Part shown: positions 43,566 to 50,566 of the stretch, one piece after another | Layout of the letters: every line of letters begins with the position of its first letter | How positions within the stretch are numbered: position 1 is the stretch's first letter | NCBI GenBank assembly: GCA_035712285.1 | Contig: DASTBA010000084.1 | Location: 3,450 to 67,449, forward strand | DNA length: 64,000 nt | Direction: 5' to 3' | DNA from: CAMLHP01 sp035712285 | GTDB taxonomy: Bacteria > Gemmatimonadota > Gemmatimonadetes > Gemmatimonadales > GWC2-71-9 | The notes under the pieces: generated by a model | Database searches by the model: none | Told to the model about the DNA's origin: nothing | What the model saw: only the letters and a program-made list of their open reading frames with translations | Made by a program: the position numbers and the translations under genes

Positions 43566-44943
43566 GGCTGATCCCGAGAAGAAACCCGGCGGTATCGTGG
43601 AACGCACCGCGGCCGTGCCGGCCAGCCCGGAACAGGTCTACACCTGGCTCACGCGGGCCGGCGCGCTCCAGCACCTGCTGCCGCCCTGGAGCGGGGCGCG
43701 GGTGATGGAACAGCCGCCCGCCATCGCGGACGGGGCGCGGGTCGGACTGGCGCTGCCGGCCGGTCCGCTCACGCTACGCTGGGCGGCCCGCTACCGCAAC
43801 ACCATCCCCGGCCGCCAGTTCGTCGCCGAGCAGGTGAGCGGCCCCTTCCGCCGATGGGTGCACCTGCACCGGATGACGCCGGAAGACAACGGATACACCC
43901 AGGTACTCGACCGCGTCGAGTTCGATCTGCCGCTGGGCCATGCCGGCCGGCTCGCGGCCCCGCTGGTACGCCGCCGGATCGGTCGCCTGCTCGATTATCG
44001 TCACGCCGTGCTGGCCGACGAATTCCGGCAGGGCATGCCGGCGCAGCCGCTCCGGGTCGCGGTCACCGGTGCCACCGGATTCATCGGCTCCCGGCTGGTG
44101 CCGGCGCTCCGGGCGGCCGGCCACTCGGTACGTCGCATCGTCCGGCATAATCCGACGGGCGATGACATCGTCTGGGATCCGGACGCCGGCCTGCTCGATG
44201 CCCGCCAGCTCGAGGGCACCGACGCCGTGATCCACCTGGCGGGTGCGAGCATTGCCGGCGGGCGCTGGACCGCGGAGCGCAAGGCGGTGCTGGTCCGGAG
44301 CCGCACGGCCGGCACGGCCCTGCTCGCACGCACGCTGGCACGTCTCGCCCGGAGGCCTGCGGTGCTCGTCTCCATGTCCGCGGCCGGGTACTACGGTGAT
44401 CGCGGTGATACCGGTCTCACCGAATCCAGCGAGCCGGGCGACGATTTCCTGGCCACGACCGCTACCGCGTGGGAAGCGAGCGCCAACCCCGCGCGGGAGG
44501 CCGGGATCCGCGTGGTGCATCCGCGTCCGCAACTCGTCCTGTCGCCGGCCGGCGGCGCCCTTCCGCGCCTGGCCCTGCCGATCCGGCTGGGCGCCGGCGG
44601 GCGCCTGGGAACCGGGCGGCAGTGGATCAGCTGGATTGCGCTCGACGACGTGCTCGGCGCCCTGCGCTACATGATCGAGCACGATGACCTGCACGGCCCC
44701 GTGAACCTCGTGGCGCCCGAGGCGATAACCAACGCCGCATTCATGCACACCCTCGGCCGGGTGCTCCACCGGCCGTCACGAATCCCGGCGCCAGCGTTTG
44801 CGCTCCGCCTCCTGCTTGGCGAAATGGCCGACGCCCTGCTGCTCGCCAGCCAGCGTGTCGGACCGGCGGCGCTCGCACGGAGCGGGTATCGCATGCGATA
44901 TCCGGAACTGGAGGGGGCATTGAGGCATGTGATGGGGCAGTAG
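43564..44943 (+). CDS. TIGR01777-type NAD-dependent epimerase with N-terminal SRPBCC domain
   Basis: The protein has 459 residues from ATG 43564; an in-frame GTG about 33 bases on is an alternative start. Residues 10-150 form a START/SRPBCC-like domain (VERTAAVPASPEQVYTWL, LLPPWSGARVM). The rest is an extended SDR of the TIGR01777 (YfcH/SulA) family: VAVTGATGFIGSRLVPAL, HLAGASIAGGRWTAERKAVL, MSAAGYYGDRG and SWIALDDVLGALRYMIEH. Members of this fusion type are widespread, but the substrate is not known. The stop TAG touches an 18-base palindrome. Confidence 0.9.
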   Translation: MADPEKKPGGIVERTAAVPASPEQVYTWLTRAGALQHLLPPWSGARVMEQPPAIADGARVGLALPAGPLTLRWAARYRNTIPGRQFVAEQVSGPFRRWVHLHRMTPEDNGYTQVLDRVEFDLPLGHAGRLAAPLVRRRIGRLLDYRHAVLADEFRQGMPAQPLRVAVTGATGFIGSRLVPALRAAGHSVRRIVRHNPTGDDIVWDPDAGLLDARQLEGTDAVIHLAGASIAGGRWTAERKAVLVRSRTAGTALLARTLARLARRPAVLVSMSAAGYYGDRGDTGLTESSEPGDDFLATTATAWEASANPAREAGIRVVHPRPQLVLSPAGGALPRLALPIRLGAGGRLGTGRQWISWIALDDVLGALRYMIEHDDLHGPVNLVAPEAITNAAFMHTLGRVLHRPSRIPAPAFALRLLLGEMADALLLASQRVGPAALARSGYRMRYPELEGALRHVMGQ

Positions 44944-44944
44944 A

Positions 44945-44962
44945 GGCGGCCTGCAGGCCGCC
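44945..44962. repeat. 18-base perfect palindrome downstream of the epimerase gene
   Basis: GGCGGCCTG and its exact complement abut directly behind the TAG stop. It lies on the path into queC and may be a terminator or a member of the dispersed palindrome family. Confidence 0.6.
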
Positions 44963-44981
44963 CCTGCTATTTTCTCCCAGC

Positions 44982-45680
44982 ATGTCCGCCCCGCGCGCCG
45001 TCGTGCTGCTCTCCGGCGGCATGGATTCCGCCACCGCCGCCGCCATCGCGCGAGCCGACGGCTTCCTCCTGCATGCCCTCACCGTGCGCTACGGCCAGCG
45101 GCACGCGGTGGAACTCGAAGCCGCCCGCCGGGTGGCGCGTGCGCTGGGCGTCGTGGAGCATCGGGCCGTGGACGTGGGCCTCGATGCCATCGGCGGCTCG
45201 GCGCTGACCGACGCGATTCCGGTGCCGATGGACCGCGCCGCAAGCGCCCTGGGCTCGGACATCCCCGCCACCTACGTGCCGGCCCGGAATACCGTCTTTC
45301 TGTCGCTGGCGCTGGGCCATGCCGAGGTGGTGGGCGCGTTCGACATCGTCATCGGCGCGAATGCGCTCGATTACAGCGGCTATCCCGATTGCCGCCCGGA
45401 GTATCTCGCCGCCTTCGAGCGGCTGGCCAACCTTGCCACGCGAGCCGGTGCCGAAGGCCGCGGGCACTTCACGGTGCATGCTCCCCTGCTGCAGCTGACC
45501 AAGCGGGAGATCGTCCAGCGCGGCGCCGCACTGGGGGTGGATTTCTCCCTGACCCACACCTGCTATGCCCCCGACGAGGCCGGACGCGCCTGCGGCCGCT
45601 GCGATGCCTGCCAGCTGCGCCTCAAGGGATTTCGGGAAGCGGGAATGGAAGACCCGGTGCGATATCGCCCCGCGCCGTAG
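44982..45680 (+). CDS. queC: 7-cyano-7-deazaguanine (preQ0) synthase
   Basis: The enzyme is an ATP-dependent amidotransferase-like enzyme that converts 7-carboxy-7-deazaguanine to preQ0. It has 232 residues. The PP-loop is VLLSGGMDSATAAAIA, the substrate region is TYVPARNTVFLSLALGHAE and GANALDYSGYPDCRPEY, and the zinc site is CYAPDEAGRACGRCDAC. TATTTT ends eight bases before the ATG, with no Shine-Dalgarno. The TAG stop is inside the palindrome at 45679, and queE follows 61 bases on. Confidence 0.96.
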   Translation: MSAPRAVVLLSGGMDSATAAAIARADGFLLHALTVRYGQRHAVELEAARRVARALGVVEHRAVDVGLDAIGGSALTDAIPVPMDRAASALGSDIPATYVPARNTVFLSLALGHAEVVGAFDIVIGANALDYSGYPDCRPEYLAAFERLANLATRAGAEGRGHFTVHAPLLQLTKREIVQRGAALGVDFSLTHTCYAPDEAGRACGRCDACQLRLKGFREAGMEDPVRYRPAP

Positions 45681-45702
45681 GGGCGCAACGCCTTGCGCCC
45701 CT
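45679..45702. repeat. Palindromic element at the queC stop
   Basis: AGGGGCGCAA and its complement flank CGCC. The first arm includes two bases of the queC TAG stop. The GGGGCGCAA core is shared with the 42-base palindrome at 36319. Confidence 0.7.
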
Positions 45703-45729
45703 GCGACGCGGGGCGCCCGATGCCACGAG

Positions 45730-45735
45730 TATATT
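45730..45735 (+). promoter_or_regulatory. Leaderless-type -10 box of queE
   Basis: TATATT ends exactly six bases before the queE ATG at 45742, and no Shine-Dalgarno is present. No -35 box is obvious. Confidence 0.5.
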
Positions 45736-45741
45736 TCCGCC

Positions 45742-46377
45742 ATGTCGTACGCCGTCAAGGAAATCTTCTATACCCTGCAGGGCGAGGGCGTTCACACCGG
45801 CCGCCCGGCGGTCTTCTGCCGCTTCGCGGGGTGCAATCTCTGGAATGGCCGCGAAGAGGATCGTGCGTCGGCCGTCTGCACCTTCTGCGACACCGATTTC
45901 ACCGGCACCGACGGTGACGGCGGCGGGAAATTCCCGTCGCCCGAATCGCTGGCCGCGGCGGTGGCCAGTGCGTGGCCGGCCGGAGGGTCCGCCAGCCGGT
46001 TCGTCGTCTGCACCGGCGGGGAACCGCTGCTGCAGCTCGACGAGAAGCTGGTGCAGGCGCTCCACGACCGTGGCTTCACCGTCGCCGTGGAAACCAACGG
46101 TACCCAGGCGGCGCCCCCGGGCGTGGACTGGATCTGCGTGAGCCCGAAGGCGGAGGCGCCCCTGGTCCTGGCCACCGGCGACGAACTGAAGCTGGTCTAC
46201 CCGCAGGAAGCGGCGCCCCCGGACCGGTTCGCCGCCCTGCCGTTCACGCATTTCTTCCTGCAGCCGATGGACGGGCCCCGCCTCGAGGAAAACACCGCCC
46301 TGGCGCTGGAGTATTGCCTCGCCCACCCGCAGTGGCGCCTGAGCCTCCAGACCCACAAGCTGCTCGGCATCCGGTGA
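45742..46377 (+). CDS. queE: 7-carboxy-7-deazaguanine synthase (radical SAM)
   Basis: The enzyme rearranges 6-carboxy-tetrahydropterin to 7-carboxy-7-deazaguanine. It has 211 residues starting MSYAVKEIFYTLQGEGVHTG. The cluster cysteines are in CRFAGCNLWNG...CTFCDTDF, giving the CX14CX2C spacing described for Burkholderia QueE instead of the usual CX3CX2C. Other motifs are VVCTGGEPLLQLD and VAVETNGTQAAP. The stop overlaps the next gene (GTGA). QueD and GTP cyclohydrolase are not in the window. Confidence 0.95.
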   Translation: MSYAVKEIFYTLQGEGVHTGRPAVFCRFAGCNLWNGREEDRASAVCTFCDTDFTGTDGDGGGKFPSPESLAAAVASAWPAGGSASRFVVCTGGEPLLQLDEKLVQALHDRGFTVAVETNGTQAAPPGVDWICVSPKAEAPLVLATGDELKLVYPQEAAPPDRFAALPFTHFFLQPMDGPRLEENTALALEYCLAHPQWRLSLQTHKLLGIR

Positions 46378-46991
46378 AGGCCTATTCCGACCGGCTGAGC
46401 CACGCCTTCGCCTTCTCCGCGAAGCACTACGGCAACCGTGCACCGGCGGTCAACACCCCGGCCTACCTGGCGCACCCGGCCAACGTGGCCGTGATTCTCG
46501 CGCGGCACGACGCCGACGAGCTCACCCTGGTGGCGAGCGTGCTGCACCACGTGCTCGAGGAGAGCCAGGGACGCCAGCGCGCCGAGCTGGAGAGCAAGAT
46601 CGCCGGCAAGTTCGGGCCGGTGGTGCTGGCGGTGGCGCGCGAGGCGCTGGAGCCGCGCTACGACCCGGGCGCCGGCGAGGGCGCCTGGCACGAGAGCCGG
46701 CGCACCTACCTCGCCATGCTGGCGGACGCCTCGCCCCGGGCGCTCGACATCTGCGCCGCGGACGAGCTGCAGCGGTGCGGCGACCTGGCGGCGACCATCC
46801 GGCGCCTCGGTGCGGAGTATGTGCGTGCGGCGGCGCGGGTGTCGTCCGAAGAGACCATCTGGTGGTACCGCGCACTGGTGGAGCAGCTGAGCACGCGGCC
46901 GGACTGGCCCTCGCACGCCCTGCTCGAAGAATTGCGTCATGCCAGTGCCGCCCTGCTGCACTGTCTCAGGCCATTCGGAGATCCTGGATGA
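46374..46991 (+). CDS. HD-domain-like protein with degenerate motif
   Basis: The start at GTG 46374 overlaps the queE stop and gives 205 residues. The N-terminus resembles the HD hydrolase domain of SpoT/RelA proteins: SHAFAFSAKHYGNR, NTPAYLAHPANVAVIL, then TLVASVLHHVLEESQG. In active enzymes the last segment usually reads LHD-VVEDT; here it is LHHVLEE, so the key Asp is replaced by His and catalysis is doubtful. The C-terminal half is helical. It may be a nucleotide-binding relic or hydrolyse something else. It overlaps the 5'-nucleotidase ATG by four bases. Confidence 0.8.
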   Translation: MKAYSDRLSHAFAFSAKHYGNRAPAVNTPAYLAHPANVAVILARHDADELTLVASVLHHVLEESQGRQRAELESKIAGKFGPVVLAVAREALEPRYDPGAGEGAWHESRRTYLAMLADASPRALDICAADELQRCGDLAATIRRLGAEYVRAAARVSSEETIWWYRALVEQLSTRPDWPSHALLEELRHASAALLHCLRPFGDPG

Positions 46992-48490
46992 ATCGTCGTT
47001 TCGTCACCGCGAGTCTCGTGACCCTCGCCCTGGCCGGGGCCTGCATGCCGCCGGCCCCGGCGCCGACCCGCCCGCTCCGGTTCCTGTCCGTCAACGACGT
47101 CTATGTGCTGGATACGCTGACGGACGGCAGCGGCGGGCTGGCGCGGGTCGTGACGGTCCGGAACCGCGTGGCCACCGAGGGGCCCGTGATCTTCACGCTG
47201 GCGGGCGACGTGCTCTCCCCCAGCCTGCTCAGCAAGTACTACCACGGCGCCCAGATGGTGAGCGCGCTCAACGCCGCCCGCCTCGATTATGCCACCTTCG
47301 GCAATCACGAATTCGAGATCCCCCGTGACACCCTGGTGGCCCGGATCCGGGAATCGAAATTCAAGTGGCTCTCCGCCAACTGCGTGGAGGCATCCGGCCA
47401 GCCGTTCCCCGGCGTCCTCGCGTGGGACACCGTCCACACGCAGGGGACGGTCGTTGGCATCTTCGGGCTCACGATTCCGGAACCGGACTATCGCCCGTGG
47501 GTCCGCTGCGGCGATCCCGACAGCGCCGCCCACGCCGCCATCGATACCCTGGGCAAGGTGGGGGCGAAATTCATCGTGGCGCTCACCCACCAGGCGCTGG
47601 CCACCGACGAGGCCCTGCTCCGCCGCGAGCCGGCCCTCGACCTGGTGCTCGGCGGGCATGAGCACGAGAACCATGACGAGCTGGTCAACGGGCGCCACGT
47701 GGTGAAGGCGGATGCGAACTCGCGGAGCGCGCAGTTCGTGACCGTCTGGGGTTCAGCCGGCGCCTGGCGCCAGCAGCCGATCCTGGTCCGGATGGATGCG
47801 CGGATACCGCCCGATACGCTGGTGCAGCGCGTGGTCCGGAACTGGGACGACAGTCTCAAGGCGCGCCTCGGACCGGAAGAGACGATCGGTACGGCCACCG
47901 GCCCGGTCGAGGCCCGGGATGCCGTCTCCCGCCGGCAGGAGAGCGCCATCGGGGATATCGTGACCGACGCCATGCGATGGGGACATGGCGCGGACGTGGC
48001 GCTGCTGAACGCCGGCACGCTGCGGCTGGATGATGTGATCCCGCCCGGCCCGGTCACCAATTACACGCTGGAATCGCTCTTCCTGTTTTCGGACGACGCG
48101 CGCAGCGTGAAGTTCCCGCTCAGCGGCGTGCGCCTGCGCGAACTCCTGGAGCACAGCGTCGCCAGCGTGGGGTCGGGGCCATTCCTGCAGGTCTCGGGCA
48201 TCCGGTTCACCTACGACCCGTCGGCCGCGAGCGGCAAGCGCATCGTGGGTGCCGTCGCCCGGAGCGACGGGCGGCCGATCCTGCCGGACGACACCGTGAC
48301 GGTGGCCTTCGACGTCTATCCCGCCTGCGAGTCGGGCGATGGGTACCGGGTGCCGGAAGCACAGGCGGCGTGTGCGGCCTGGCAACAGGCGCCGCGCGCA
48401 GCGGACCTGGTACGGCGCTATGTGAACGAGGAACTAGGCGGCAAGTTCGTGGCGCCGGTCGCGGACCGGATCACCCGCGTCGGGGGCTGA
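46988..48490 (+). CDS. Exported 5'-nucleotidase / metallophosphoesterase lipoprotein
   Basis: From ATG 46988 this is 500 residues with a lipoprotein-like signal (MNRRFVTASLVTLALAGAC). The metal-binding motifs of the UshA family are FLSVNDVYVLD, FTLAGDVLSPSL, YATFGNHEFEIP, VALTHQALATDE and DLVLGGHEHENHDE. The C-terminal nucleotide-specificity domain includes ESAIGDIVTDAMRWGHGADVALLNAGTLR, a shared signature. It would release phosphate from nucleotides or UDP-sugars outside the cytoplasm. It ends the queE operon. Confidence 0.92.
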   Translation: MNRRFVTASLVTLALAGACMPPAPAPTRPLRFLSVNDVYVLDTLTDGSGGLARVVTVRNRVATEGPVIFTLAGDVLSPSLLSKYYHGAQMVSALNAARLDYATFGNHEFEIPRDTLVARIRESKFKWLSANCVEASGQPFPGVLAWDTVHTQGTVVGIFGLTIPEPDYRPWVRCGDPDSAAHAAIDTLGKVGAKFIVALTHQALATDEALLRREPALDLVLGGHEHENHDELVNGRHVVKADANSRSAQFVTVWGSAGAWRQQPILVRMDARIPPDTLVQRVVRNWDDSLKARLGPEETIGTATGPVEARDAVSRRQESAIGDIVTDAMRWGHGADVALLNAGTLRLDDVIPPGPVTNYTLESLFLFSDDARSVKFPLSGVRLRELLEHSVASVGSGPFLQVSGIRFTYDPSAASGKRIVGAVARSDGRPILPDDTVTVAFDVYPACESGDGYRVPEAQAACAAWQQAPRAADLVRRYVNEELGGKFVAPVADRITRVGG

Positions 48491-48528
48491 AAAACACAAA
48501 TCCCGGCGGGCAGAATGCCCGGCCGGGA
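48491..48528 (-). terminator. Intrinsic terminator pointing to the minus strand
   Basis: TCCCGGCGGGCA (48501-48512) pairs with 48516-48528 with one bulged base and a GAA loop. On the minus strand the stem is followed by a T-rich tail (TTTGTGTTTTT). No minus-strand gene enters from the right, so it implies a minus-strand non-coding transcript (see findings). It also follows the nucleotidase stop directly. Confidence 0.6.
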
Positions 48529-48674
48529 AGAGGCTGGTCTTAGCCGATTTTCATCACCCAGGCGGCAAGACCGGAAATCCCTGGGGCCCCAAGGGGCTAT
48601 GTCCTTGGGCCTAAGCATAACCAGCAGTGTCGGTTGCCGCAAGGGGTGCGCTCCCCCGAGGGCATGCTTTTCGC

Positions 48675-48680
48675 TATCTT
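48675..48680 (+). promoter_or_regulatory. Leaderless-type -10 box of the diguanylate cyclase gene
   Basis: TATCTT ends seven bases before the ATG at 48688, with no Shine-Dalgarno between. Confidence 0.45.
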
Positions 48681-48687
48681 CCCCCGC

Positions 48688-50022
48688 ATGCCCCTCCCCC
48701 AGACCTTCCAACTGACCGCCATCCCGAGTGCCTTCGCCGCCGCCTGCCGGATGTCCCGGACGGAGGGCGAGCTCTTCGAGCGATGCCGGGCGGTCCTCGT
48801 CCGCCGCTTCGAATCGGACCTGATCTGGTTCGAAGTGAGCATGCCCGATGGCAGCCTCGAGCGGGTCGGGCCGGGAGTCGGGGCCGAGGAAGCGACCGAG
48901 ATCGCCCGGCTGGCAAGCGGCTCTACCGAAGTCGCCATCCGGGCGTCGGGCGAGACCGCGGCGGAGCTTCGTGGCATGGCCATGCCGCTGGCGCTCGGCC
49001 TGAGCGTGGTGATCGAGCTTCGCGGCATCCTGCTCGACCGCCAGGCGGCGCTCGATGACTCGGCGTTCCAGCTGCAGGCGCTCCGCCAGGTCGCCCGCCT
49101 CCTGTCATCGGTGCATTCGGCCGACGAGACCGCCCAGCTCATTCTCGATTTCATGGCTGAGGTGTTCTTCGCCTGGTGGGCGTGCCTCTTCCGGCCGCAG
49201 GGCGAGCATTACGTCCCCACCGTGAGCCGCGCATTGAACGAGCGCTCCAGTTGCGAGAGCATCCCGAAGGCGGCCCTGGACGAGGCGCTGCCCACCGGCA
49301 GTGCGGCCGCGGGCGTCACCGACGTGGCGCTGGCGCGCCTGGTGGGTGATGACGCCCGGCTGGTCGTGCCGCTCGATGCCGGCGCGGAGCGGATGGCGGT
49401 CCTGGTCCTCGGCCCGCGGATCAGCCAGCGCGAATACGGCACGCCGGAGCTGGAGCTCGCCGGCACCCTGTCGTTCGCCGCGGCCATCGCCCTCAAGAAC
49501 GCGGAGCTGGTGGAGCAGCTGCAGAGCGCCGCCACCACCGATGAACTGACCGGCCTCTACAATCGCCGCGCGCTGGAAGACCGGATGGCGGCGGAAATCT
49601 CGCGCAGTCTCCGCCACCAGCTGCACACGAGCGTCCTGCTGGTGGACCTCGATCGCTTCAAGGTGGTCAACGACACGCTGGGACACGCGGCCGGCGACCG
49701 GCTGCTCGGGCTCGTGGCCGGCGTGCTGCGCCAGCAGTGCCGCACGCTGGACGTGGTGGGGCGCCTGGGCGGCGACGAATTTCTCGTCGTCCTGCCGATG
49801 ACCGCGCCGGCGGAGGCGCGGATCTATATCGGCCGCGTCATGGAAAGCCTTCGTGACCTCCACCAGCTCCATCCCGAATTCGGCGCCTGTACCCTCAGCA
49901 TCGGCATCGCGGAGTCCCCGCGGCACGGCACCACGGTCAGCAGCATCCTGGCCGCCGCCGACAAGGCGCTCTACAAGGCCAAGCGCGGCGGCCGGGATGC
50001 CGTCGAGGTGGCCGACGGCTGA
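48688..50022 (+). CDS. Diguanylate cyclase with GAF-like sensor region
   Basis: The protein has 444 residues from ATG 48688; ATG 48664 is less likely. The first about 270 residues look like one or two GAF-type domains (FELFERCRAVLVRRF-like segment LFERCRAVLVRRFESDLIWF; QVARLLSSVHSADETAQLILDF). The GGDEF domain is complete: TDELTGLYNRRALED, VLLVDLDRFKVVNDTLGH and the active site RLGGDEFLVVLP. The inhibitory I-site RTLD lies five residues before GGDEF. It should make cyclic di-GMP with product inhibition. The sensor has no obvious cofactor ligand. Confidence 0.92.
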   Translation: MPLPQTFQLTAIPSAFAAACRMSRTEGELFERCRAVLVRRFESDLIWFEVSMPDGSLERVGPGVGAEEATEIARLASGSTEVAIRASGETAAELRGMAMPLALGLSVVIELRGILLDRQAALDDSAFQLQALRQVARLLSSVHSADETAQLILDFMAEVFFAWWACLFRPQGEHYVPTVSRALNERSSCESIPKAALDEALPTGSAAAGVTDVALARLVGDDARLVVPLDAGAERMAVLVLGPRISQREYGTPELELAGTLSFAAAIALKNAELVEQLQSAATTDELTGLYNRRALEDRMAAEISRSLRHQLHTSVLLVDLDRFKVVNDTLGHAAGDRLLGLVAGVLRQQCRTLDVVGRLGGDEFLVVLPMTAPAEARIYIGRVMESLRDLHQLHPEFGACTLSIGIAESPRHGTTVSSILAAADKALYKAKRGGRDAVEVADG

Positions 50023-50026
50023 CCGC

Positions 50027-50566
50027 ATGGTGGACGCCGAGTTCCTCCTGCTGGGTGACGCGCTGTGGCTGGACTTCGTCAACACGGCGCGATACCTCGC
50101 CCGCACCGATACCCTGCCCGATCTCGCAGCCTATCATCGCTGGGCCAAGGCGTGCCGGCTGCACTCCGATGCGGACGCCGTGCTCTTCGGCGAGGTACGC
50201 CGCCTGCGCGCCCATCTCACCGTGCTGGCGGATGCGCTCGAGACCCACGCGCCCCTGCCCTCCGCTGCGCTCGCGGCGGTGAACCGCTGCCTCGGCCGGC
50301 GGGAGGGCTGCGAGCAGCTGGTGCGCGAATCGGGACGGTGGCAGGTGCGGTTCGAGCCCCACGCGGTGCCCCGCGCACTCACCGCCATCGCCCGCTCGGC
50401 GGCCCTGACGCTGGCCGATCCGGAGGTCAGGGTCGCCCGGTGCCGCAACACCCGCTGCGCGCTCCGCTTTCTCGACACCTCGCCGCGGCATGACCGGGTG
50501 TGGTGTTCCCCGGTCCGGTGCGGCCTCGCCATGACGGTGGACCGCCGCCGCGGAGCGCTTCGGTGA
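50027..50566 (+). CDS. ABATE/CGNR zinc-finger family protein
   Basis: The 179-residue protein from ATG 50027 begins MVDAEFLLLGDALWLDFVNT, the usual opening of the ABATE (DUF1470) domain. It ends with a CGNR-type zinc finger: RCRNTRCALRFLDTSPRHDRVWCSPVRCGLAM. The four cysteines are kept, but the usual CGNR reads CGLA here. Such proteins are thought to be transcription regulators. It sits five bases after the diguanylate cyclase stop and overlaps the kinase start as GTGA. Confidence 0.85.
   Translation: MVDAEFLLLGDALWLDFVNTARYLARTDTLPDLAAYHRWAKACRLHSDADAVLFGEVRRLRAHLTVLADALETHAPLPSAALAAVNRCLGRREGCEQLVRESGRWQVRFEPHAVPRALTAIARSAALTLADPEVRVARCRNTRCALRFLDTSPRHDRVWCSPVRCGLAMTVDRRRGALR

Noticed and set aside
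48491..48687. Cyclic di-GMP riboswitch or SRP RNA before the diguanylate cyclase gene
   Set aside because: The conserved riboswitch core and the SRP GGTCCGGAAGGAAGCAGC-type loop are not present, and the cyclase seems to have a leaderless start.
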